A DNA stretch of 47,563 nt. It comes from Paracoccaceae bacterium (lineage in GTDB: Bacteria > Pseudomonadota > Alphaproteobacteria > Rhodobacterales > Rhodobacteraceae). The stretch is from contig JAJEBG010000044.1 of the NCBI GenBank assembly GCA_022824005.1, forward strand, positions 1 to 47,563, read 5' to 3'. Each line of letters starts with the position of its first letter. Position 1 is the first letter of the stretch. A model generated the notes under the pieces. The model made no database searches and was not told the origin of the DNA. It was given only the letters and a program-made list of their open reading frames with translations. Of the stretch, positions 36,558 to 44,759 are shown piece after piece. Made by a program: the position numbers and the translations under genes.

Positions 36558-37180
36558 TTACACATAGCGTTGTAGGTGCTTCGGAAACATCTTGTGGAAT
36601 GTTCCCTTGTGAGCACGCTTGAACATTGACCAGAACGCTTCGATTCCGTTTACATGAACCATGCCATCAACATACTGACTGGCAGAGTGATTGACTGTCT
36701 CGTGCGTTTGAGGAATCCCGACATAAGATCGGTTTTCGTCTGTGTAGACAACCGCATCAGGTTCGGCATTATCTTCGACAAAATCATTCAAGGTCGGCTT
36801 GTCGACACTGCTGATAACCTTGGCATTGACCTGATTGGTATCTCGGTCTTTCGCTCCAACGATGGCGGTCATGTCAATCGTTCCACGATCAGTCAATTCA
36901 GATCGTTCGGCAAGAGATTTGTTTGCCCTCTTTCCACCAATGTACGTTTCGTCAAACTCGACAGGGCCATCAAACGGATCGTCATTTTCATGCGACCATG
37001 CCTCCCGAATGCGATGCATCATGAACCATGCGGTTTTCTGCGTGACACCAATATTCCTGTGCAACTTCATGGAGCTGATCGATTTCAGGCCGGTCAGGCA
37101 AAGGTAAATGGCAATTGCCCATTTGCGAAGCGGGATATTGCTTCTGGAAATCGGTGTCCCTGTCCGGACGCTGAAATTCG
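36558..37180 (-). pseudogene. IS1595-family (ISXO2-like) transposase fragment
   Basis: The fragment has the IS1595 core: SVRTGTP, LRKWAIAIYL, GVTQKTAWFMMHRIREA, the catalytic-type VEFDETYIGGKR, YTDENRSY and NGIEAFWSMFKRAHKGTF. The N-terminal zinc ribbon is missing: readable homology starts at about 37180, against the end of the DUF1989 gene. The C-terminus stops at HLQRYV. An ATG at 37070 gives a 170-residue frame, but the element looks truncated at both ends and inactive. Confidence 0.8.
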
Positions 37181-37210
37181 AAATGTCAAGTATTGTATAT
37201 AATTCCCTTT

Positions 37211-37807
37211 TCAGTAGACTTGAAAATGGGCCTCAGTCGGCTTGTTATTCACTCCATTTATGGGAAGAATGTCCTGAGGACAGGCTGACATAGCAACAAC
37301 ACAATCAATTTCGGCACGCAGCACAACATAATCACCCGGCTCGTTGACGGGAGGCTCAAAACTCAAACTGCCATCGTCTTGCCAAGGAATGTTCATGAAT
37401 AAATTGAGCGGTGAAGGGGTATGAGTCTCCTGAAGCCCAAGTTCCATGAGACTGGCCGTCAAATTATCAGCACAATTGTCATGATATCCTTCATAACCTA
37501 GAAGTCCATAGCGCCAGCGGTCACAGGCGGCTATCAATGTGTCATGAACACCCGGCGATTTATCCTCCTCAAAAATTAATAAAGTCCGCCTTCGGTTGGT
37601 CACAAGATGATCACCGGGAAGCGGCCGGATATGGAGATTAAAAGCCCGTGTGGCATCCATCGCCATATATTCTGACATGTCACCATCACAAAAAGCCCAC
37701 GTATCAACAACTTGCGTGCCATGTGTATTGATGATTTTGATTCGCTGGCGTGCCGTCAAGCGAATAGCTTTACCCTGACGTGCAGGTATGGTTTGAATAT
37801 CTGACAT
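37211..37807 (-). CDS. DUF1989 / urea carboxylase-associated family protein
   Basis: A 198-residue single-domain protein. Family signs are VDTWAF near the N-terminus, a TNRRRTLLIFEED segment, the HDTLIAACD region, HDNCADNL and the ending ACPQDILPINGVN. Relatives occur beside urea carboxylase and allophanate hydrolase or in amine/guanidine metabolism operons. No such genes are present here. It lies 130 bp after pilR on the same strand and appears to be inserted cargo. Function unknown. Confidence 0.85.
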   Translation of the reverse strand: MSDIQTIPARQGKAIRLTARQRIKIINTHGTQVVDTWAFCDGDMSEYMAMDATRAFNLHIRPLPGDHLVTNRRRTLLIFEEDKSPGVHDTLIAACDRWRYGLLGYEGYHDNCADNLTASLMELGLQETHTPSPLNLFMNIPWQDDGSLSFEPPVNEPGDYVVLRAEIDCVVAMSACPQDILPINGVNNKPTEAHFQVY

Positions 37808-37936
37808 TTTTTACACCTTGCGTCAAAAAATTCTTGCGAGCGTTGGTCATCATATAGGAAGAGCAAAGTCCTGCCAACTCCACTCTTTTTCTTGTTGGCG
37901 ATATGATTGAAGAGGCTTTGCGGCAACGAAGTGATG

Positions 37937-39025
37937 TCAATAAATGTTGGCGGCAATTTGACTTTGGATTTCGTACATCGCGGAAACCACACCGGCGACC
38001 ACGGCAAAGACTGAAAAAAAAGCGAGCAACCGCCAAATGGCCACCCATCGCTTTGTTCGTTCATGAGTGATGCGCCACCAATCCTTTCCCAAGCGTAAAA
38101 TCTGCACTGGAAAGTTCATCGAATGGGCCAGTGCTTGCATGGAAAGGGCGAGTTCGGGATCAGGCCAACCGCCAGAGACCGTGAGCATCGACTCGCCAAG
38201 GTCAAGGCCATTCAAGAGTTGTTGCCGAATACGAATGAGGCGACGACGCGTATAGGGATTGGCCCCCTGTTGAAGTCGCAAAATAGCCTCCGAGGCTGAC
38301 AATCCATTGGTCATCAAAGTGCCCAGCGATTGCAAGAGGGTGAGGCCAGAAAAAGATCGATAAAGAGCAAAAATTGGCCACCGATCGGCGTAATCGCGCC
38401 AGATCCCTGACCAGCGCGGAAGCGCCAATAGCACAATCGATGGTGCCACAAGGGCAAAAAGAGAAACGGGCAAAACATAATCTGAAGCGGCGGAGCAAAT
38501 CAACAGAAACCATAAGGCCGCGCCCGTCCATTGACTTTGTGGCAAGAGTTCAAAAAGTATGGGCAAGACGTGCTTGTCAAAATAGATCAACAAGCCGTAG
38601 GCTATCACCATCAAGAAACCAGGATAGACTAGTGAGCTCGCCGCGTGGGCACGGATGCCGGCGCGCGATTCCAACGTTGTGCACCAAGTTTCAAGTTGAT
38701 GGGCAAACGCATCGCTGCCTTCAATCGCCATCAACATCATATGATCTTCCTGCGGAACCCACGCTTTGAAGGCGGCAGAGAGCGGATGACCATTTTGGAC
38801 GCTTTTTCGCGCCTCACGTAGAAACACGGCCATTGGCTCATGGACTCGCAACCCATTCCTTGATGCGATTTTCCACAAGACGTCAAGTGCCTCCCCTTGC
38901 GAATAACCCGCATTCATAAGACCGGCTAATTCTCGATAGAGACGCAGGCGACGGTTCGCATTGATCTGGATTCGGGCAAGTAAATGGTTGGCATCCCGCC
39001 ACAATTCCGACAATATTTGTGTCAT
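37937..39025 (-). CDS. pilR: PilR-like type IVb pilus inner-membrane platform protein (GspF family)
   Basis: A 362-residue polytopic protein with two T2SSF domains. The first (about residues 25-135) has LMNAGYSQGEALDVL; the second (about 225-335) has LGTLMTNGLSASEAI and GLDLGESM. There are membrane segments at about residues 130-150, 170-205 and 335-355. It would form the platform energised by PilQ. It overlaps pilQ by ATGA. Confidence 0.88.
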   Translation of the reverse strand: MTQILSELWRDANHLLARIQINANRRLRLYRELAGLMNAGYSQGEALDVLWKIASRNGLRVHEPMAVFLREARKSVQNGHPLSAAFKAWVPQEDHMMLMAIEGSDAFAHQLETWCTTLESRAGIRAHAASSLVYPGFLMVIAYGLLIYFDKHVLPILFELLPQSQWTGAALWFLLICSAASDYVLPVSLFALVAPSIVLLALPRWSGIWRDYADRWPIFALYRSFSGLTLLQSLGTLMTNGLSASEAILRLQQGANPYTRRRLIRIRQQLLNGLDLGESMLTVSGGWPDPELALSMQALAHSMNFPVQILRLGKDWWRITHERTKRWVAIWRLLAFFSVFAVVAGVVSAMYEIQSQIAANIY

Positions 39026-40692
39026 GTCATGGCCTCGGCCGAAATGATATCTTGTGGCAATGCGTGAGCTTGGATAGGAAAGTCTCTCTCGTAGGTGCTG
39101 ACCAGATCAACCTCCTCCTCAATCTCATTAATATCACAAAATCCGAGACCAACATTGATGAGAGCGTGATGCAAGACCGGTGAGCCACCTAATCCTTGTT
39201 CCGATCTTGCCGCGAGCCAATGCTGCCTTGCGGCCATACGGTCGCCGCGCGCATAGAGGTCAAGCAATCTCGGGTCGGGTAAGACCGTTTCGGCCACCAC
39301 CGTTCGGCCCGTAAAGCCACTCCGACAATGTTCACAACCGCCACCACGCACAAACAGGCTTGCCGGCGATTTCCCTGTCAAACGCGTCACCTTCTCCATC
39401 AATTCGTGTGACAACTGGTTGTTTTTTACCGCTTGCAAAAATGGAATTTTGCAACGTCCACAGAGCAAACCCACGAGTCTTTGGTAAACGAGCCCTTTGA
39501 CGATTGTTGGGTCGGCAAGTTTCCAACCCTCAATGCCTAGATCATTCAAACGGTCGAGAATTCCCAATGCCGAGCCGGCATGGACAGTTGACCATAAGGC
39601 ATGACCGGTCATGGCAAATTCGATGGCGTGGCTCGCCAACTCGCGGTCACGGAGTTCTCCAATGACCACGACATTTGGATCCGAACGAAGCGTCGCTTTG
39701 ACAGCCTCAACAAACTCCTGTTCACGGGTCATGCCGCTGCGGGCCACAATCGCCACATGAACAGCCCCTGCCACATCAAGTTCGACCGGTTCTTCAATGG
39801 CCATAATTGAAATCTCGTGCGACTTTTCTTCAACCATGGCGTTGAGCAGACGTTGCAATGTTGTCGTCTTGCCGGAGGAGACCTTGCCCGCTAGCAGATA
39901 GAGACCGCTCGTCCGCCGCCGCATCAAAGCGAGGTCTTGCAGTTGCCGAGGCCGATAACCCAACTCACCCAATTCTGTCTCTAGCGAGGCGGTGGAGTAT
40001 TTGAGACGCATGACCAGAAAAGGCCGATGGCCCGAAGCAGGTGAATACTGCAAGCGGGCTAGGTCGACGCCGGAGGGAAGAAGCCCCGACGAGCGCGACA
40101 AGGCTCCTTTCATAAAAGCGGTTGGGCTTGCCGCCGACCCTTGATCTGAGGCGACGGCAAAGGCCGCGTTAATCAGCGCAATGCCATCCTCTGCCGAACG
40201 ATGGGTTAAGGGTCGGAGCCGGCCGTGGACTCGCATTCGAACTTCACAATAACCCGGAAAGGTCTTGAAATGGATATCTGATGCGTTTTCTGCCGCTGCC
40301 TGAGCGATGATACGCCGCAAATCTCTCTGGCGTTCAATCTCGCCACGCAATTCCTGCCGTGAAGACGACGCATCGGCAAACTGCTCATATATCGCCAGAA
40401 TAGTCTCGCTGTCGGTCTCAATAATGCGGTGAAGATCAAGTTCGGCACGAAAAGCCCGGTCAAGTATAGCTTTGACTTGAGGTGACCATCGGCTCCCCTT
40501 TGCCACGGCTGCAAAACCGTTCTGAAAAGCCGCAATCAGTCGGCGGTCAGCCACCGGAACTTCCAACTCCCCGCCGGGGCCAGAGATCAATGTCCCCGCG
40601 TCATGCTCGGCAAATGGGTGAAGGTTTGTTTTCGCTCCACGAGAGCGGGCACGGTCACCATCCAAGTTCAATCTCATGTTCAATCGTTCCAT
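39022..40692 (-). CDS. pilQ: PilQ-like type IVb pilus assembly ATPase (GspE/VirB11 superfamily)
   Basis: A 556-residue cytoplasmic ATPase. The Walker A is GKVSSGKTT, there is an Asp-box region MAIEEPVELD, the Walker B is VVVIGELRDRE, and the His box is MTGHALWSTVHAG. A CxxC ... CxxC zinc element (CGRCKI and CEHCRSGFTG) follows. These are the secretion/pilus extension ATPase hallmarks. The start at 40692 overlaps pilP by 38 bp; a Met at 40677 is an alternative. There is no PilT-type retraction ATPase nearby, as is usual for IncI-type pili. Confidence 0.92.
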   Translation of the reverse strand: MERLNMRLNLDGDRARSRGAKTNLHPFAEHDAGTLISGPGGELEVPVADRRLIAAFQNGFAAVAKGSRWSPQVKAILDRAFRAELDLHRIIETDSETILAIYEQFADASSSRQELRGEIERQRDLRRIIAQAAAENASDIHFKTFPGYCEVRMRVHGRLRPLTHRSAEDGIALINAAFAVASDQGSAASPTAFMKGALSRSSGLLPSGVDLARLQYSPASGHRPFLVMRLKYSTASLETELGELGYRPRQLQDLALMRRRTSGLYLLAGKVSSGKTTTLQRLLNAMVEEKSHEISIMAIEEPVELDVAGAVHVAIVARSGMTREQEFVEAVKATLRSDPNVVVIGELRDRELASHAIEFAMTGHALWSTVHAGSALGILDRLNDLGIEGWKLADPTIVKGLVYQRLVGLLCGRCKIPFLQAVKNNQLSHELMEKVTRLTGKSPASLFVRGGGCEHCRSGFTGRTVVAETVLPDPRLLDLYARGDRMAARQHWLAARSEQGLGGSPVLHHALINVGLGFCDINEIEEEVDLVSTYERDFPIQAHALPQDIISAEAMT

Positions 40693-41548
40693 GCGACAGA
40701 AGAACGGTGTCGGCCGACACTTTCAACACGGTGACGCCATTGGGCAATATGTCTCCCTCATCAACATTCAATGTTGTGCCATCAAACCTTAAGGTCGCGT
40801 GCAACTCTCCTCTTGTTCCCAGAACTTCGAGCAATTCAGGCCATATCACTTCCTTCGGAGACAAAGGGGCGATGTCATCAATCGGCACAACGGTCTCAAT
40901 GTCGTCGGCTTCGAGATTGTGACCTAGCAGAACCGACTCGGCCGCCTCAAGTTCAAGCAGACGAATACGTGCCAACGCCTCCGCCTCCTGAATATCAAAG
41001 GCAATTTTTCTTCCCGCTGGCGTATGGCTAAAGGTCCTATAATCGCCGGGGGCAATTTCAATGGGGGCCTCCGGACCAAATATCCGCATGAGGTCTCTAA
41101 TCAACTCCGCTTGTTTCAATTGTCGCTCCATAACAATGATACTTTCAGAAATCGCCGCTTGCCGGGCGATCAATCCGTTATCTCTCAGCAACTTGATCTG
41201 TTCTGCGGTAATTGGATCCGAAGAGGTCTCCCCATCTTCCTCGCCAACTCGCTTTTCGACACGGCCTAAAATGATATCGATATTTTGTGAATCGGGGCCT
41301 CTCTTGCCCTTTTCCGGGATATCCGCCATGGATGTTGAATCCATCTCAGAAGACTGGATCTCCAGTTTGTCCCTATCTTTGGTTTTCAACTGATCAAGCG
41401 TTTCAGTGTTGGTGATCAAGATCGCCTTCTCATCGGTTAATTTTGACGGCCAACGGGGCATTGAAGTCAAATTCTCTGATTGAAGCGGCGCAGCGATGAG
41501 AGACAAAATGGCAAGCCAAATGACATTTTTTATGGGGAACATCGACAT
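40655..41548 (-). CDS. pilP: PilP-like type IVb pilus assembly protein
   Basis: A 297-residue exported protein with an N-terminal signal (about residues 1-24). A charged, partly coiled middle (100-230) follows, then a C-terminal beta module with GELHATLRFDG, EGDILPNGVTVLKVS and VLLSHG. That C-terminal pattern is the R64 PilP type. It lies one base after pilO and before pilQ, its usual place. A role as periplasmic partner of the secretin is inferred. Confidence 0.75.
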   Translation of the reverse strand: MSMFPIKNVIWLAILSLIAAPLQSENLTSMPRWPSKLTDEKAILITNTETLDQLKTKDRDKLEIQSSEMDSTSMADIPEKGKRGPDSQNIDIILGRVEKRVGEEDGETSSDPITAEQIKLLRDNGLIARQAAISESIIVMERQLKQAELIRDLMRIFGPEAPIEIAPGDYRTFSHTPAGRKIAFDIQEAEALARIRLLELEAAESVLLGHNLEADDIETVVPIDDIAPLSPKEVIWPELLEVLGTRGELHATLRFDGTTLNVDEGDILPNGVTVLKVSADTVLLSHGTIEHEIELGW

Positions 41549-41549
41549 T

Positions 41550-42899
41550 CTACTTTCCTTGCGTTGGCATCAACCTGTTGGTGGTGAAGGGAAGGGGATG
41601 AAAGGCCCGCACAATCAGTCGCCATCGCGCCGAGTCTGACTGATAGGTGAGAGAAATTGGCTGCAGCGCCGGGATGTCCGAGAGCAATCGGGCCAACTCA
41701 ATCGGCGAGGCCGACGTCAAAAGATTAAGAGTGTGATGACCAAATTCCGGCTGACTCTTTCTTGTTATTATCGGGCTGGCATATTTGGCGGTCATTTTCA
41801 ACTCCAATCCAAGCGTTAGGAACCGATCTCGAAGTTGCGATTCCAACTCGCTCGGATCCAACATCGGGAACAAGACTTCATCGCGGCTTGGCAAAACCAA
41901 CCGATCAACCATTTCAGCCAATTGCCCACCGCTGAGAATAGCCACTTGATGATTGGCGATTTCAAGCGCCGCCGCCTTGATCCACGCGGCGCGGCCATTT
42001 TGCCGTTGCCAGCGAAGTGTGATTGACAACGACTGTCCGGTCAGTTGGCACGCCGCTGTTTGTAAGCGCCAACCCACCACATCAAAGGCAAGACGATCCA
42101 ATCGCCTTTCACAGGTTCGAGCGAAATCGACAATGTCTGGCGCGCCGTTCCAAGGGAGTTCAGAGAGATTCAGTGGTTCTGGTTGGACAAGTTTCTCGGT
42201 CCAGATTTTTTTCTGTCGATATTCCGAATAGGACAAGAGACCAAAATAAATTCCCAGCAACGCAAAACTCAATGCGGTCAGTGCCATAACCACTTTGAAG
42301 CCATAACGGATCGACCTTAGTTTCTTGACCGAGCGGGCAGGCGACAAAAACTGCTCAATAGACACAAACTCGCCACCCGCAATATTCCATTCTTGCGGCG
42401 AGACGACATGTTCCCAATCGGGGGCTTCAAGCAATTTACGAAAGGCGTTGATGGCTTGATCTTCTTGAGGGTAAATTTGGTCCTCAAAGACCAATCTGTC
42501 GCGCGTCGCGACCACCCACCAGACCTGTGTCAGACCCTCTCCACCGAGGCCAAAAGCGGCCAACCAACTATCGTTGTCACGGGTATCCCAACCGGCGGGG
42601 CCTGCACAAAGTCCGACGGCGGGTATCATTTTTGATGTGATCCCCTCTTCGGTAGATGCAAACCCGTATTGTCTTCCGTTGGCAAAAGGGACAAAAAGGT
42701 CGAAATGACTGCCTTTTCCCCCGGCCATTCGCGCCTGTTCGCGTAAAGGAATATTTTCCTGAACCGGTTGCCAAAGCAGGCCCAATGCGGCCTTTTGCCC
42801 TTTGAGCCGCAAGATGTTCTGGGACAACAATTCGACTTTGCCAACACCATCAGATGCGTCTATTTTCTTGGATTCCTGTTCTTTCGACATCGCCATCAT
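41550..42899 (-). CDS. pilO: PilO-like pilin accessory protein
   Basis: A 449-residue bitopic protein of the IncI PilO (pilin accessory) type. The cytoplasmic N-terminal part has QYGFAS, DSWLAAFGLGGEGLTQVWWVVATRD and WEHVVSPQEWNIAGGEF. One membrane segment lies at about residues 205-225, followed by a periplasmic domain. It overlaps pilN by ATGA. This family is distinct from the type IVa PilO. Confidence 0.82.
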   Translation of the reverse strand: MMAMSKEQESKKIDASDGVGKVELLSQNILRLKGQKAALGLLWQPVQENIPLREQARMAGGKGSHFDLFVPFANGRQYGFASTEEGITSKMIPAVGLCAGPAGWDTRDNDSWLAAFGLGGEGLTQVWWVVATRDRLVFEDQIYPQEDQAINAFRKLLEAPDWEHVVSPQEWNIAGGEFVSIEQFLSPARSVKKLRSIRYGFKVVMALTALSFALLGIYFGLLSYSEYRQKKIWTEKLVQPEPLNLSELPWNGAPDIVDFARTCERRLDRLAFDVVGWRLQTAACQLTGQSLSITLRWQRQNGRAAWIKAAALEIANHQVAILSGGQLAEMVDRLVLPSRDEVLFPMLDPSELESQLRDRFLTLGLELKMTAKYASPIITRKSQPEFGHHTLNLLTSASPIELARLLSDIPALQPISLTYQSDSARWRLIVRAFHPLPFTTNRLMPTQGK

Positions 42900-44494
42900 C
42901 GCACCGAATTGAAGCGTGGGCGGATGGTCAGCACGGTTGATATCCGTTCCATTTCATTGTGATGGTGAAGACCAGACAAGCCTGCCCATAGGCTTTGGTT
43001 GGGTTTTTGGACGACCTTGCGATCTCTTTCAAAACCCATCAATACCAAGGTTTCGTGATTGCCGAGGATCGCTTGCTGCTCAAAAGAGGTGGTTGAGAGT
43101 TGAGGCAATTGGATGGTCTGCTTGTCGGAAGTAAAGTTCTCCAATTCGTTGAGATCGGACAGTTTGATACTGTAGCGAATTAGGACATCACCCGATGCCA
43201 AAATCCGTGGCAATAGCAGCATTTCGAAACCACTTGTCAGAGTACCGGGTTCAATCGTTGTGTTGGACTCACCGTTGGCATTGACCAAGGTCTTGACACT
43301 CTTTGCGTAGGCGGTTTGGTTGACCACCTCAATGGGCACGATCTGGTTGTTTGAGGTTGTCGCGCCAGTTCGCGTCTCAACTGTAACATCGCCGAGTTTA
43401 GCGAGCGCTGAAACCATGAGTTTCAGGTCAAGATGACGAGGAAATACCCCTACATTTATATGACCGCCTCCCATCCGCGTCTTCTCTGTCGTCCAATGGA
43501 CAGATTTGTCGTCAATCACACCCGCAAAAATATCAAAATCGAGAGCGAAGCTTTCCGTTTGACGATGAGAAACCGTCAACACGTTCACATCAAAGGTGAC
43601 TTGTTGTCGCATGAAATTGTTGAGGTCCCGCACGTAATCGGCCACGCGTCGTTGCGCGTGCGGTCGGGCCAAGACGGTAAGAAGGCCAGAGGCCTCACCA
43701 AATGAAATTCGTGCCTCCTCTCCAGCTATCAATGTGATCGCTGCGACAATCTCTCCATTAAGGTCAATAGAGCCTGTAGATTGGGTATTGCCCACCGAAC
43801 TCGAAAAAGTGGATTGCGATGGCAAGAGGGCGAGTTGGTATCGGCCCATGACAAATTGTCGAAAGACAACTCGTCCCTCCTCAAAGCGCCATGCCAATCC
43901 AAACCGCTCCGATAGACGATCAAGAACCGCTGGCAGGGGATCATCCATATCAACGATAATGCGTTGATGGAGGCCCGGTGATATCATCGAAACTCTCACT
44001 TGGTCTCCCTCATTATTCTCTAATGGCTGGCCATCTATACCGGCGAGCAACACATGAGGGATTTCCGTCAATTGCGACAATTTTGATAGAATTTGGCTGA
44101 TCGTCACCGCTTCGGCACTGGCGTAACGAATGGCATGGTCTTGATGCAACCAAGCGGGAAGATTCTCTTGATGAGTCGAAAAATCAGCCCCTTGTGGCTC
44201 TATTAGAACTTGGCTCTTGATCTCCGAGTCACGCTCTCCGTCAATTAAAACGGAACCAATATGATGAAGCCATTGTTGTGAATTTGCGCGCTGAAGGTTG
44301 ATCTCTTCATTGATCTTCTTTGTCGATTGGCACCCATGCAATGTTGTCAAACTCAGGCCAAGCACAACCATTCCAATGACACACCTCGGGCAACGAATAT
44401 GATGACGACGCGCAAATATACCGTGCGGTTGTGTGAGCGGAGCGCGCCTGAGGTGACTCCGATGCGATTTAGGAGAGGGGTTTCCCCGCAACAT
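42896..44494 (-). CDS. pilN: PilN-like type IVb pilus secretin lipoprotein
   Basis: Up to 532 residues. A basic N-terminal extension precedes the lipoprotein signal GLSLTTLHGC, so a later Met (about residue 42) could be the true start. There are N-domains at about 170-300 (FGLAWRFEEGRVVFR, RRVADYVRDLNNFM). The C-terminal secretin domain has TTSNNQIVPIEV, LLPRILASGDVLIRY and GNHETLVLMGFER. It would form the outer-membrane pore for the pilus. It is the first gene of the pilN-O-P-Q-R run, and its promoter must lie in 44495-44759. The separate PilL lipoprotein of R64 is not seen. Confidence 0.87.
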   Translation of the reverse strand: MLRGNPSPKSHRSHLRRAPLTQPHGIFARRHHIRCPRCVIGMVVLGLSLTTLHGCQSTKKINEEINLQRANSQQWLHHIGSVLIDGERDSEIKSQVLIEPQGADFSTHQENLPAWLHQDHAIRYASAEAVTISQILSKLSQLTEIPHVLLAGIDGQPLENNEGDQVRVSMISPGLHQRIIVDMDDPLPAVLDRLSERFGLAWRFEEGRVVFRQFVMGRYQLALLPSQSTFSSSVGNTQSTGSIDLNGEIVAAITLIAGEEARISFGEASGLLTVLARPHAQRRVADYVRDLNNFMRQQVTFDVNVLTVSHRQTESFALDFDIFAGVIDDKSVHWTTEKTRMGGGHINVGVFPRHLDLKLMVSALAKLGDVTVETRTGATTSNNQIVPIEVVNQTAYAKSVKTLVNANGESNTTIEPGTLTSGFEMLLLPRILASGDVLIRYSIKLSDLNELENFTSDKQTIQLPQLSTTSFEQQAILGNHETLVLMGFERDRKVVQKPNQSLWAGLSGLHHHNEMERISTVLTIRPRFNSVR

Positions 44495-44759
44495 CGCTGA
44501 CTCCTTTCCAATTGATCCACCCGCGGGGTTGCTCCGCCGCTTGCTTTCCTTATGCGATCTCAGTGGGGCTCTCGGGCATCAATCGGACACGAAGTTGCAG
44601 ATTTAGTGGAAATCAGTCAGGCCTTTGGGAGTGGTAAAGGCCACCATCAGATTCAAAGAAACAAAGCCGCGCATCGGCCAAGATTATGGTGGCCGCTGCA
44701 AGGCTTGCGGTTGGAGAGATGTCAAATACGGCAGTTGAAAGACTTTAATCGCTCATCAA

